Part shown: positions 23,824 through 35,428 of the stretch, one piece after another | Layout: every line of letters starts with the position of its first letter | Numbering within the stretch: position 1 is the stretch's first letter | Source: Parietaria judaica | Lineage: Eukaryota; Streptophyta; Magnoliopsida; Rosales; Urticaceae | Assembly: GCA_954871525.1 (NCBI GenBank) | Contig: OX940860.1 | Location: 55,850,724 to 55,914,723 of the forward strand | Direction of reading: 5' to 3' | DNA: 64,000 nt | Notes under the pieces: model-generated | Database searches by the model: none | Seen by the model: only the letters and a program-made list of their open reading frames with translations | What the model was told of the DNA's origin: nothing | Made by a program: the position numbers and the translations under genes

Positions 23824-24544
23824 TGTTGAGGTCGGATTTGGTCAAATCCATCCTCAACACAACTCGTGTCGTTTTGTCCCGAAAACGACGCAAGAGGAGG
23901 GCGAGGAGGTTCGTTGACCGACGGTCAACGAAGGAACATCCTCGAGAAGTATCGACCCGCGACGAAGTATGCCATTACCCACCCAACGAAGAGCATCAGC
24001 GACGAGGTCTGCAGAGCCGAATGACCACTGACGAGATGTGTATTTAATGATGCTCACGTACCCGCTCGACGAGGAGCATCAGCGACGAGGTCTGCAGAGC
24101 CGAATGACCACTGACGAGATGCGCATTTAATGATGTTCACCTACTCACTCTGGCCGACTGCACCAAATGACGTAAGGCATGGGTCAACCACGCCTTCCTC
24201 GAGTCATTCCTGGAGAGACTGGTGATGAAAGGTGGCGAAAGGGCGGGAAAAAGGGGAAAGGAAAATGCAAACTCTATAAAAGGCAAGTTAGGCCTCATTC
24301 ACAGAGGTTGGCAAAAAAGAGGAAAAATCATAGAGAAAAGAGAGAAAGTCCTGAAAGAAAAAGGCTTAAGAAATAGAGAAAATCCTTGTACTCGATCCTT
24401 CGATTGTCTAGCTATTCAACGAAAGAGAACCGAGCTATTGTCGGAAATATAATAAATAAAAGATATTCACTAATCATTGTTGTTAACTTGTTCTTTGTGA
24501 TTATTTTTGTGACTGGAAAAGGGTGGTGATAATCGCCCTCTACA
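23824..24544 (+). repeat. 5' LTR of copy A (721 bp, two U3 repeat units)
   Basis: It starts TGTTGAGGTCGGATTTGG and ends ATCGCCCTCTACA. It holds two ~83-bp U3 repeat units, each with GCAGAGCCGAATGACCACTG and CATTTAATG or a close variant. Confidence 0.9.
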
Positions 24545-24562
24545 GTTTGGCGCCCATCGAGG
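24545..24562 (+). promoter_or_regulatory. Primer-binding site of copy A
   Basis: GTTTGGCGCCCATCGAGG directly follows the 5' LTR. The TGGCGCC core is shared with the 51-60 kb element. Confidence 0.6.
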
Positions 24563-24609
24563 GGCTTTGTTTTCTTTCTAACTCACAGCCAGGAATTTGA
24601 AGGAGCGAG

Positions 24610-24982
24610 ATGTCATCGAGCGACATAATCATCAGTATAGAAGGGGACGAGGTCCCAGCCATGGAGAGACGTCAGCGGCAGTTGGCTGAAGCCACGACAA
24701 GAGCGATAGAAGCGACCAAAAAGGCCGAGGAAGCGGCCAGGAAAGCGGAAGAGCAGGAGGAGAGAAACAGGCAACTCGCCGCTCTCCTGGAGAGCACAAT
24801 TGCAGGATCCTCGGCTCGAGGAGGAGGAAGAGGAAGAGCCACAGCCGAACTGGAGCAAGGAAACCTGACGCCGCAAGCGCCACCAATCAACCAGCGTGAC
24901 ACCGGTAACCACGACGAACCCGCAATGAGGCTTGACAACCACCATGGCGGAGACAATCCAGGGCGAGGTCCGGCTTCCCCCG
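24610..24982 (+). pseudogene. Truncated gag of copy A
   Basis: It starts MSSSDIIISIEGDEVPAMER and contains the alanine/glutamate-rich coiled-coil-like segment also found at the start of gag at 59589 (-). Homology stops at about 24982, where an internal deletion joins it to 3' non-coding sequence. The frame then runs to a stop at 25002. The capsid domain is absent. Confidence 0.85.
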
Positions 24983-25239
24983 AAGACCAAGATCGGGACT
25001 GAGCCACGAATCAATCCTCTGCTGACTCGAGAAGTCAACAGGAGGCTCAGCGGCCGACGTTTTGATTTTTTCTTTTCAATTTGGGGAAGTCCCGACCCTT
25101 CTTGTTCGGAACCATCTTTGCTTGGCCTTGACCTTTATTAAATCGGTTTGAAGTACTATTTTTCATAACCTTTTCTTTTATCTTAGACTCAAAGGGAAGG
25201 AAAGAGGTTGGATTACACCCAAACCGGCGAGAGTGCCGA

Positions 25240-25450
25240 GAAGATTAGTAAAAATATATATATACGGCTAGGGCACCGAGCAAGCCCAAACCGGCGAGAG
25301 TGCCGAGGAAAATAAGTATATACGGCTAGGGCGCCGAGCAAGCCCAAACCGGCGAGAGTGCCGAGAAAATTAATAAAAATATATATATGGCTAGGGCGCC
25401 GAGCAAGCCCAAACCGGCGAGAGTGCCGAGAAAAGTATACGGCTAGAGTG
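25240..25450 (+). repeat. ~60-bp tandem repeat before the 3' LTR of copy A
   Basis: About four units with the core CAAACCGGCGAGAGTGCCGAG and ACGGCTAGGGC(A/G)CCGAGCAA. These are the complement of motifs in the 52.9-53.4 kb array of the full-length element, so the array is a conserved part of the family. Confidence 0.9.
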
Positions 25451-25523
25451 CTCGGGGCAAGCCCGTCGTCGCAAATCGCTTGTGGCCGACTGAAAGAAGT
25501 TCATCGCGGTACTCATTTTCTTT

Positions 25524-25561
25524 ATTTTACCAAAGTGTATACACTTGATAAAATGGGGGAC
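25524..25561 (+). promoter_or_regulatory. Polypurine tract with adjoining inverted repeat
   Basis: A near-palindrome centred on AAGTGTATACACTT runs into AAAATGGGGGA, the polypurine tract that primes plus-strand synthesis, just before the 3' LTR at 25566. Confidence 0.75.
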
Positions 25562-25565
25562 TAAC

Positions 25566-26451
25566 TGTTGAGGTCGGATTTGGTAAAATCCATCCTCAAC
25601 ACAACTCGTGTCGTTTTGTCCCGAAAACAACGCAAGAGGAGGGCGAGGAGGTTCGTTGACCGACGGTCAACGAAGGAACATCCTCGAGGAGTATCGACCC
25701 GGGACGAAGTATGCCATTACCTACCCAACGAAGAGCATCAGCGACGAGGTCTGCAGAGCCGAATGACCACTGACGAGATGTGCATTTAATGATGCTCACC
25801 TACCCGCTCGACGAAGAGCATCAGCGACGAGGTCTGCAGAGCCGAATGACCACTGATGAGATGTGCATTTAATGATGCTCACCTACCAGCTCGACGAGGA
25901 GCATCAGCGACGAGGTCTGCAGAGCCGAATGACCACTGACGAGATGTGCATTTAATGATGCTCACCTACCCGCTCGACGAGGAGCATCAGCGACGAGGTC
26001 TGCAGAGCCGAATGACCACTGACGAGATGCGCATTTAATGATGTCCACCTACTCACTCTGGCCGACTGCTCCAAATGACGTAAGGCATGGGTCAACCACG
26101 CCTTCCTCGAGTCATTCCTGGAGAGACTGGTGATGAGAGGTGGCAAAAGGGCGGGAAAAGGGGGAAGGAAAATGTAAACTCTATAAAAGGCAAGTTAGGC
26201 CTCATTCACAGAGGTCGGCAAAAAAGAGGAAAAACCATAGAGAAAAGAGAGAAAGTCCTGAAAGAAAAAGGCTTAAGAAATAGAGAAAATCCTTGTACTC
26301 GATCCTTCGATTGTCCAGCTATTCAACGAAAGAGAACCGAGCTCTTGTAGAAAATATAATAAATCAAAGATATTCATTGATCATTGTTGTTAACTTGTTC
26401 TTTGTGATTATTTTTGTGACTGGAAAAGGGTGGTGATAGTCGCCCTCTACA
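25566..26451 (+). repeat. 3' LTR of copy A (886 bp, four U3 repeat units)
   Basis: Matches the 5' LTR except for two extra ~83-bp U3 units, which account for the 165-bp length difference. Ends GTCGCCCTCTACA. Confidence 0.9.
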
Positions 26452-26456
26452 GTCAT

Positions 26457-27031
26457 TTTATGCTTTATTTATTTATTTAAGCAAATGGGAATAAAGCCTT
26501 AATTAATTGTTTACGCAATTTAATTACATATTAGGAATAAAAGCCCATAATACAATTAGGTCTCTATTGACCTAATATTGTCGCCTGCTATGCACAGGTG
26601 CGGTTTCAGTTTTGATTTTGCTTAGTTTATCGTCAAGACTCGCGGGAGATCGATCGTCCGTGTTTTCAAACGGGAATACACGCTTTGTGGATTCCCGTTG
26701 GATTCCTTGTTGCGTTTTATCTATTCAATTGTTCCGAGATACATCATTTTCTTCATGTTGTACATCCCTAATGTATGTGAAAATAATATATATACAAATT
26801 AATAATTACGACATAAATATTTTTATATCAATATTTTTAATATTCGTTATTTTAATTTTTTTTAATAATTTAACATAAATTTAAATATAATATAAAAATT
26901 TAAACATGTGCTTTTGCTTGAGAGAATATATATTGTTAAAACTTAAAACATGTTTAAAATTTTATTAAATTAATTAACAAATGTATTTTTAATGAAAAAC
27001 AAAACAATAAATATGAAGAATTTAGACAGTG

Positions 27032-27088
<57 letters not shown>

Positions 27089-27620
27089 TATATGTAGCTC
27101 CGCTGTGAACTGACTTCCGTATTCGAATATGCTAAAAAAACATCGTAAGAAATTGGACACTTGGCTCACATGCACAAACAGTCGCAGTGAGATTCTACTT
27201 GCAATCCAGAGTTGTTTATAACTTTATGTATATCTCATCACGTTCTACTCATAAATGTAGTTTGTTTAATAATATAAATTCCCCAAAAGAGTAAATCTAA
27301 TATGAAGATATAAAATAGGTGTTTTAGTTTGACTTAGGGTTAGAGTTAGACCAAACATGCATATGTGTGTTACAAGTTACAACAATTAAATATGAGTCAA
27401 AGCATAGGGAGTATCTAGATATGGATGCTAAAGCATTAATATTTATTTAATTAATTATTTGACAAGTAATTTATTTTTCTAGATACTCTCCTCGGTTATG
27501 AGGTAGTTATGTTGATTTAGCTCATTAAGTGATTTTAGTGTTGAATAAACTCAATTCGGTTAATTAACGAATTTGTGAATAAAAGCATTATTTATTTATT
27601 TTTTACATAAATCTCAAAAA
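26457..27620. other. AT-rich intergenic DNA with a TA microsatellite (about 27035-27078)
   Basis: No supported gene. A moderately GC-richer patch at about 26580-26770 has an open frame but no recognizable domain. Confidence 0.5.
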
Positions 27621-27625
27621 ATACC

Positions 27626-28281
27626 TGTTGAGGGCGATTCGTACCGCTCAACAATCACAATATTACTCTTGTTCTTAAATGAAGAGCTCGGTTCCTTCCA
27701 TTTATTAGCTAGGAAAATATGGTGATTTTTGGTATTGATGGTGTTGCTTTTCTCTCTTTACAAGTATATCGCTCATTTTCTCTGCTTAATCCTCCTCCTT
27801 ACATGGGGTTTTTCTCGTCCTTTTATAGGCCAATTTCCCCGCTTTTCTCGGAGTCTCATCGGCTCGTTCCCCCATATGTCTGGCAAAAACCTGGTGCACC
27901 CCCTTTCGCGTGGTTCGAGTCCTCGGGGTTACCTCCGATGTGGCCGCATTAAATGCTTGTCCCATCGCGGCGTGCTCAATCATTTAAGGCTCGGCCCATC
28001 GTAGCCTCAGGCATTAACTGCCCATCCCATCGGTCACTGTCAATACTGCCAACACGTCTCGTCTCGCCAGAGTCTCCTCGACTCTTTCTCGTCGGGTCCT
28101 GGCGTCGTCGGCTCTCCTCGTCTGGTCCTGGTGTCGTCGACTTTCCTCGTCGGGTCCTTGTGTCGTCGACTTTCCTCGTCGGGTCTTGTTCGCGTTCGGG
28201 GATCCGCTTCATGGTCTCCATTTGTCGACCTTCAAGGCTTTCCTAGTGTTAAGAGGGATCTAACCGGATCCAACCTTAACA
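27626..28281 (-). repeat. Left LTR of copy B, antisense (656 bp)
   Basis: Runs from TGTTGAGGGCGATTCGTACC to GGATCCAACCTTAACA. It has one more 29-bp unit (TCGTCGGGTCC.. GTCGTCGACTTTCC type) than the right LTR, matching the 29-bp length difference. Confidence 0.88.
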
Positions 28282-28324
28282 GTTAGTCCCCCATTTTTTC
28301 AAGTGCTTGACGCTTGGTAAAATG
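28282..28324 (-). promoter_or_regulatory. Polypurine tract and inverted repeat of copy B
   Basis: Read on the minus strand, GGGGGACTAAC precedes the LTR. Arms CATTTTTTCAAG (28292-28303) and CTTGGTAAAATG (28313-28324) form an imperfect inverted repeat in the same place as in the other copies. Confidence 0.65.
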
Positions 28325-29059
28325 AGAGACAAGCTTCTTCTGATATTCTTCTCGCCGAGGTAATCCTATCGAGGGTTCTTTGCCGGATATACGTTTGTCA
28401 ACGAATTTTTCGAAGACGTCTCGGTCGACGAGCTGTTGCCAAATGTGTTTTGTCGACGAGATTCCGTCGAGTACTCGTCGTCAGCGAGCCTCTGTTGAGG
28501 ACGTTCTGTCGACTAGATTTATTGGGGAACCTTCAGTCGACGAGAATTTGTCGGGGACAAGATGGTCGACGGTTCTTTGTCGGAGACGTTTCATTTTACC
28601 CGACAATCCTCTGGCACTGGGGCCCACCGGGGTCTATTCCGCAGGCTACGCATGCCTCGGGCAGAGGAAACGTCTCTTCCCATTAATGCGCGTCGTTTTG
28701 CACTTGAGTGCATCTGGGGATTCGTAACGGCTCTCCATCCTAGCCGTTGCTTACTTCAAATGCTCTTGTTTTTGGACCGTCGGATCGAGTCGCGCCTCTT
28801 CGTGCTATATTTCCTTTGTTTTGTTTCCCTACTACTCTTAAATCTCCTCTTTGCAGGGTGAATATCATTCCAGCATCGATGTTTTACCGATGCTTTCCCT
28901 TCATATGCGAGAGTGGTTCCCGGATTGAGACCCGGGGCATTTGTCCGCCATAGAGATTTTTGTGGATGAAGTCGTTCGTCGAATCGGTCGTGGAAGATAG
29001 ACCCTTTATTAATTGGCTTCATGTGTGTTTCCGCGTGTCTTCAGGCCCCTTCGAATATT

Positions 29060-29516
29060 TGACTGGAGTTCGTCGGCGCGTTGGTTGCGATCAGGGATCG
29101 CCAAGTAGTCCCCGTCGGAGGCTTGGTCGCCATCGATTTTTCAAAGAAGAGCGTCGGTCTGCCACCTCTGCGTGTGCCGTCGTAGATTGAGATATTTGGC
29201 AACAAACTGAGTGGCAGCCAGGGCCTTTTGGGCGTCAGAGCCTGCTACTCGGTTTGTTACCTAGATATCACTCAGCAGAGCGCCACGCTCGTCGAGTCGA
29301 GTTTACTAAGTAGCCCCCCGCCGAAGGCTTTGTGGACGCTACTGAATTTTCGAAGGAGAACGCCGGTCTGCCAGTCTCCACGTGTGTCGTCGTAGATTGA
29401 GTTATTTGGCAACAAACTGAGTAGCAGCCAGGGCCTTTTGGGTGTCCGAGCCTGCTACTCGGTTTGTTGCCTAGATCTCACTCAGCGGAGCGCCACGCTC
29501 GTCGAGTCGAGTCCTG
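29060..29516 (+). repeat. ~225-bp direct repeat inside copy B
   Basis: Two units share AACAAACTGAGTGGCAGCCA (or AGTAGCAGCCA), CAGGGCCTTTTGGG, GCCTGCTACTCGGTTTGTT and GCGCCACGCTCGTCGAGTCG. They are in the equivalent place to the minisatellite of the full-length element but unrelated in sequence. Confidence 0.85.
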
Positions 29517-29576
29517 TAACTTTGTAAACATATTCCGATGTTATGAATATATTCCTTTGGGTTTTCAATTACTAAT

Positions 29577-30203
29577 TGTTAAGATCGGATCCGGTCAGAT
29601 CCCTCTTAACACTAGGAAAGCCTCGAAGGTCGACAAATGGAGACCATGAAGCGGATCCCCGAACGTGAACAAGACCCGACGAGGAAAGTCGACGACACCA
29701 GGACCCGACGAGAAGAGCCGACGACGCCAGGACCCGACGAGAAAGAGTCGAGGAGACTCTGGCGAGACGAGACGTGCTGGCAGTATTGACAGTGACCGAT
29801 GGGATGGGCATTTAATGCCTGAGGCTACGATGGGACGAGCATTAAATGCTTGAGCAAACCGCGATGGGACGAGTATTTAATGCGGCCACATGGGAGGTAA
29901 CCCCGAGGACTCGAACCACGCGAAAGGGGGTGCACCAGGCTTTTGCCAGACATATGGGGGAACGAGCCGATGGGACTCCGAGAAAAACGAGGAAATTGGC
30001 CTATAAAAGGGCGAGAAAAACCCCATGTAATGGGGAGGATTAAGCAGAGAAAATGAGCGATATACTTGTAAAGAGAGAAAGGCAACACCATCAATACCAA
30101 AAATCACCATATTTTCCTAGCTAATAAACGAAAGGAACCGAGCTTTTCATTTAAGAACAAGAGTAATCTTGTGATTGTTGAGCGGTACGAATCGCCCTCA
30201 ACA
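29577..30203 (+). repeat. Right LTR of copy B, sense (627 bp)
   Basis: Starts TGTTAAGATCGGATCC and ends GAATCGCCCTCAACA. The sequence before it (TTTCAATTACTAAT) is not a polypurine tract. Confidence 0.88.
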
Positions 30204-30208
30204 ATACC

Positions 30209-31274
30209 CTCAGTGAAAACAAGCCTAATTATCTCTAAGCCAAGCCTCGTCCTAAGAAAATACATTCTAAAAGAATTATTACCAATTTCACACTAATTCG
30301 AGAAAGTCACTCCAATTTTTTATTATTATTATTATTATTTTAACCAAGAGGCTAATCTCCACATGCTTGCCAGCAAAGTTAACAGTGCTGATTACTCTAT
30401 ATTTTATTATGTAAATAGGAAATTTGCTTTTTAAAATTTTTATTTTTATTTTACAAAATATGCAATGATGAATCTACTTTGAAAAGAGCCAAAATAAACC
30501 CTCTAGCTCTAATTGTCGTTCCACAAGATTATTTTTTAAATAATTTCTTTAAAGATCAAGATCTCTAACATTGATTAAGGGATTTTTTTGTTGTTTGAAG
30601 AACATATGGTTTAAACTTTAAATATTTTTGAAAAACTCATAAATAAATATAAAAAAAAAAACGATTCATAAATCATAATTATAATTGAAAATTAATAATG
30701 AGTATGAAAAAAGAGAGTAAAGTATATCTTGAGAGAGAGTACACATTATAGGCTGTATTTTTGTAAATTTAAAAAAGAGAGTATATATATGATTCAAGTA
30801 ATTAAATTTCCAATATATATATGTATGATAATAGTACTGTGGTACCCCTATTCATTCCCGTGAAGGAAGCTGAGAATCTGATTGGCGTACATGGTTGCAC
30901 AATTTGTGCATAATTAGTGACCTCATGACTTTGATCTTATATAACATGCATACGTATATGAATATTTTATTACAGATTTGACCGCAAATTTTGCATACAG
31001 ATCCATCTTCACCAACTACCCAGAGACAGAGTGCAAGTAGTGCTGGTACAGTAGTGAACTCTATTCACTTCTACCAAAATCCACAGGATATCTCACATGC
31101 CAACTCACCACCATATAATATATTTTTAATTATACTTGCATGTAAATATGTAATATTCATAATATATATATATATAATTATATATAAGTATATGAGTATT
31201 AAAAGAAATATTTGATATATGTCATAAGATATGATGTCTCTGTTCCCGATTGATGCGATCGTTTTGTCCATGCA
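30209..31274. other. AT-rich intergenic DNA
   Basis: No supported gene. A short frame at 30991-31215 has no recognizable domain and runs into AT repeats. Confidence 0.5.
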
Positions 31275-31283
31275 TTGTAATAT

Positions 31284-31543
31284 GGGTATTTAGCGGCATA
31301 AGTGGTTAAGATTTTCACTTTCCCATAGACATGATGTCATTCTCAAAAATATGACGGTAAAAGTGGCCAAAAAGCACTAATGACACTAATCAGAAAATTT
31401 TGTCTAATTAAGTGGATGGCCCTTTGTTACCTGCCACGTACGTGACCCCGCGATTGTGCCTTCGAATAAACTCTGGTGGCGTTATTAAATTGCCACGTGT
31501 ATTAATATTACATCTGATTTATCACCCTCATTTACTCAAAAAA

Positions 31544-31574
<31 letters not shown>

Positions 31575-32427
31575 GAGAATTTTAATCATTAAAATTCTTC
31601 AAACGGGTATGAAACCCAACTCTCAACCTCTCTTCGACTACCTTACTCTCTCTCTCTTTCTCTCTCTCTCTATGAAAAAAAGCCCTAACTGCTACTCGAC
31701 TTCTCCGACTAAGAAATGGCTGATAACAACGGTGGTGACCCGGATCCTGGGTGGCAAAACCCAATATTTGAACCGCAACCTGTTACAGTTAGTTTTTATT
31801 TGAAAAGCTTAATCCTTTTCTTTTTTTTCGATAAAAGCTACAACCATTTTTGTAAAGCGTGCATTTTTTATGTAAAAAAAAACACTTATCTTTTGTGAAA
31901 ACCATGGAAAGATTTTGACTTCTTGAACGTGTTATATAGTATTGTGTTGAGTTTAGTGAAAAAGTTTTTTTTTTTTTTTTTTTACACTGGAAGCATGCAT
32001 TTCCCGTTGTAAAACCAGTGCATACTCCCAACGGATGAAGAACCCTGACTCGCCGTTCACGAACACAAGTTGTCGGTTAAATAGAAGATGAATGAGAAGA
32101 AGCTCACGGCCGAGGGGAAAAAAGAAGAGTGAAACCTAATGAGAGAGGAGGTTTTAAATAAGGGAGAGAAAGAAATAAAACATGATTTATTTGTTTTTAA
32201 TTATTTTGTTTAATGAGTAAATGAGGGTATTTATCTAACCCTAATATTAATACATGTGGCAAAATAAAAACGCCACATGGGTTTGGTTGATGCACAATCA
32301 CAAGGTCACGTGGCAAAACCCACATGCGTGATTAGTGCATTTTAGTTACTTTTTTGTCATTTTTTTAAGAATGGCATCATGCTTATGAAAAAGTCAAAAC
32401 TTTAGTAACTTGTGTCGCTAATTACCC
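31284..32427. mobile_element. Non-autonomous Mutator-like element, possible gene-fragment carrier
   Basis: Terminal inverted repeats of roughly 200 bp start GGGTATTTAGC and end GCTAATTACCC. They are flanked by 9-bp duplications TTGTAATAT (31275-31283) and TCGTAATAT (32428-32436), one mismatch. The core (about 31600-32160) is not repeat-like. It has a CT-rich leader and an ATG-led frame at 31716 (MADNNGGDPDPGWQNPIF) that runs into an intron-like GT. The right half holds a second leader-like stretch on the minus strand. Donor genes were not recognized. Confidence 0.7.
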
Positions 32428-32517
32428 TCGTAATATATAGGCTAATTGGCCTTCTTGGCTTTTGTTTTTACAAAGATCATATTTGGCTCATCTTTCTTAG
32501 ATATTGTGAAAGACAAC

Positions 32518-34046
32518 TGTAGAGGGCGATTTTCACCACCCTTTTCCAGTCATAAAAATAATCACAAAGAACAAGTTAACAACAATGATCAGTGAATATC
32601 TTTGATTTATTATATTTTCGACAAGAGCTCGGTTTTCTTTCGTTGAATAGCTGGACAGTTGAAGGATCGAATACAAGGAACTCTCTCTATTTCTCTAGCC
32701 TTTCTCTTATGATACTTTCTCTTTTATCTCTGGTTTCTTCTTCTTTTTTTCCACCCTTACAAACGAGGCTTCACTTGCCTTTTATAGTGCTTACATTATG
32801 CCCTCTCCATTTTTCTCGCCCTTTTCTCACATCTAATCACTAGTTTCTCCCGGAGTGATTTGAGGGAGACGTGGTTAACCCGTGCTTTACGTCATTCTTA
32901 GAACAGACTGCCAGAGTGGGTAGGTGGGCTTCATTAAATGCACATCTCGTCAGCCGTCATTCGGCTCTGCACGCTTCACCGTCAATGCCTCTCGTCGAGT
33001 GGGTAGGTGGGCATCATTAAATGCACATCTCGTCAGTGGTCATTCAGCTCTGCACACTTCATCGTCGATGCCTCTCGTCGAGTGGGTGATGGGACACTTC
33101 GTCGCGACTCGCCTTTAGTCAGACTTCGTCGCGGCTTAAACCTCCTCGAGGATGTTCCTTGGTTGACCATCGGTCAACGAACCTCCTCGCCCTCCTCCTA
33201 CGTCATTTATGTTGCCAAACTGTAGAGGGCGATTTTCACCACCCTTTTCCAGTCACAAAGATAATCACCAAATAACAAATAAACAACAATAATTGATGAA
33301 TATCTCTGTTTTATTATATTTTTCGAAAATGAGCTCGGCTTTCTTCCGTTGAATAGCTGGACAGATGAAGGATCATGAACATCAATTTTCTCTATTTCCT
33401 TAGCCTTTTCTATTACAAGATTTCTTTCTCTCTTTCCGGGCCTTTTCCCTCTATTTTTCCGAACCTTTACAAATGAGGCTATCTTGCCTTTTATAGAGTT
33501 TACAATGCCTTCCCCTCGCATCCTTCCCGCCTTTTTCTCTTTAATCATTCACTCTCTGGCGTGATTTGAGGGCAGCATGGTTAATCCTTACTTTATGTCA
33601 CTTCCGAGCAGGCTGCCGTTATGGGTAGGTGCGCCTCATTAAATGCGCATCTCGTCAGCCGTCATTCGGCTCTGCAAGCCTCGTCGCTGGTGTTCTCATC
33701 GAGTGAGTAGGTCGGCTTCATTAAATGCACATCTCGTGAATGGTCATTCGGCCCTGCACAATCATCATGACGAAATTACTCGTCGGGTGCGATGGGACGC
33801 TTCATCGCAGCTAGCTTTCACGTGGCTGCGTCTCCTCGTGGATGAGTCTCCTCGGGGGTATTCTTCCTCGGTGATGTTCCTCCTCGGGGATAATCCCCCT
33901 CGGGTGATGAACTTCCTCGCCTCCCCTCATGTCGTTTACGGACAAAACGACACGAGTTGTGTTGAGGATGGATTTGACCAAATCCGACCTTAACAAAAAG
34001 ACACGAATTGTGTTGATGATGGATTTGACCAAATCCGACCTTAACA
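32518..34046 (-). mobile_element. Rearranged Gypsy-family LTR cluster, copy C
   Basis: Bounded by TSD ACAAC at 32513-32517 and 34047-34051, antisense. It contains a 3'-truncated LTR (32518 to about 33207), a primer-site stub (GCCAAAC, 33214-33220), a complete LTR (33221-33995), and a 51-bp duplication of the LTR U3 end (33996-34046, ending CCTTAACA). The whole interior between primer site and polypurine tract is missing, apparently by a deletion running into the first LTR. Confidence 0.85.
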
Positions 34047-34051
34047 ACAAC

Positions 34052-35279
34052 TTATTTTTATGACTTTAATATTGATTTAGTCTCTTTATTTTGAGATTTA
34101 ACAAAATAATTTTTGTATGGTATAGTTCTTCGACGAATTAGCAGAAAATTTAATGATTTTTCTAACTTAATAAAATATATAAAAAAAATTAAAACTACAA
34201 TTTAGTGAAATATAATATGAATATCATTGGCTCTATTTTTTTTTTTATAAAGTAATGTTTTTTAGTAGAATACTCTCGTTGTTAATTTATCATAAATTAA
34301 CCAATTAATATTACGATAATTGTGTCTTTCATGTATCTAATCTGAATAATAAAAAGAATTAACAGATACAAGTCGTAGCAGTGAGCGCTTAACTCATAAT
34401 AAATAAATAACTTAATTTGTTATTTTGAAATACTATCATATAAGCACTTATGTCGCAAAATACTTAATTAATTGCCCAGGAAAAATTCATTTCGTTATTT
34501 TTTTTTATGTATATTAGGAATTTTTTTATATAAATAATGTATTTTTGAAGCGGTCGAAGTTTCAAAGATTTGTTCTTGTGGTCCATGTATCTATGTCGTA
34601 CATTTGCTATTGACTTGTTTCATTTTTCTTTTTCATGAATAGATATTAGTGCTAAAAATAGCAAGTTGACCCCTAAAAGAAAGTCTTAAATAATTTCTTG
34701 CATGTATCTGCAAATCAAAGAAGCAATTCCTTGCCGTACATAAACATTATACAGGAAATATCATATATTTTTATGAGTTATTCTTGGCTCCAATTCACCT
34801 AAGTGTATGGTTAATTTAGGAATGTAGAAAGAAAAAGAAAAAAAAGAGCCCATGCTCCCATAAAATTTTGGTGCGGCTTTAGCCCTTAATTATATATACT
34901 GTATTTTAATATTTTTATAAAAAAAATCTAATATCAGTTTTAAAAAGATAAAAATTGCATTTATATCATATTCAATATCATTATTTACCACATTTACCGC
35001 TTCAAAGACTGCAATTGAAATTGATCGGTAATAAAACAATTATAAAACAATTATAAAGTTTCAATAACATAAAGTTTCAATAACACAGTACGCCCTGAGC
35101 AAAAGCAATGCATTGGATCGCAACCTTCCGGTGATGGGGAACTAATCCAAAATCTACAATTTTTTAGTGTTCATTCTCTTAAGTCAATTTTTAATTTTTC
35201 CTTTTTCCTTTTAGTATTAAGATCCCAAAAGGATGTTGTAAGCCTCACAAACATGTTGAAATTGATCAGAATTTACTCA

Positions 35280-35348
<69 letters not shown>

Positions 35349-35420
35349 TAATCTGAATTATACTTAATTAGCCCCTCTAGCAGTATTTAGCCCCTTAAAA
35401 TTTGTTTCTTAAGTCCGTCG
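34052..35420. other. AT-rich intergenic DNA with an ATT microsatellite (about 35281-35348)
   Basis: No gene seen. The ATT tract has more than 20 units. Confidence 0.6.
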
Positions 35421-35428
35421 CTGGCAAC

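Larger units (their letters stand above)
23824..26451 (+). mobile_element. Deleted Gypsy (Tat-like) element, copy A
   Basis: A complete but internally deleted insertion with TSD GTCAT at 23819-23823 and 26452-26456. The 5' LTR is 23824-24544 and the 3' LTR 25566-26451. A primer-site region (GTTTGGCGCCCATCGAGG) follows the 5' LTR. A stub of gag lies at 24610-24982, then the sequence jumps to the 3' internal region, minisatellite and polypurine tract. All of pol is missing. It is the same family as the full-length element at 51315-60534, in opposite orientation. Confidence 0.9.
27626..30203. mobile_element. Gypsy-family element with LTRs in inverted orientation (copy B)
   Basis: One insertion bounded by TSD ATACC at 27621-27625 and 30204-30208. 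The left LTR (27626-28281) is antisense and the right LTR (29577-30203) is sense, so both outer ends are U5 ends (TGTTGAGGGCGATTC and its complement). The polypurine tract and its inverted repeat adjoin the left LTR (28282-28324). No tract or primer site adjoins the right LTR. The 1.3-kb interior is non-coding 3' internal sequence in the antisense sense of the family, including a direct repeat. Neither LTR alone has a TSD, which argues against two independent solo insertions. Confidence 0.85.

Noticed and set aside
27626..30203. Two independent solo LTRs in opposite orientation
   Set aside because: Neither LTR has its own TSD, while the pair shares an exact ATACC duplication, and family internal sequence lies between them.
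30991..31215. 75-codon frame in intergenic DNA
   Set aside because: Second half is AT-repeat translation; no homology recognised.
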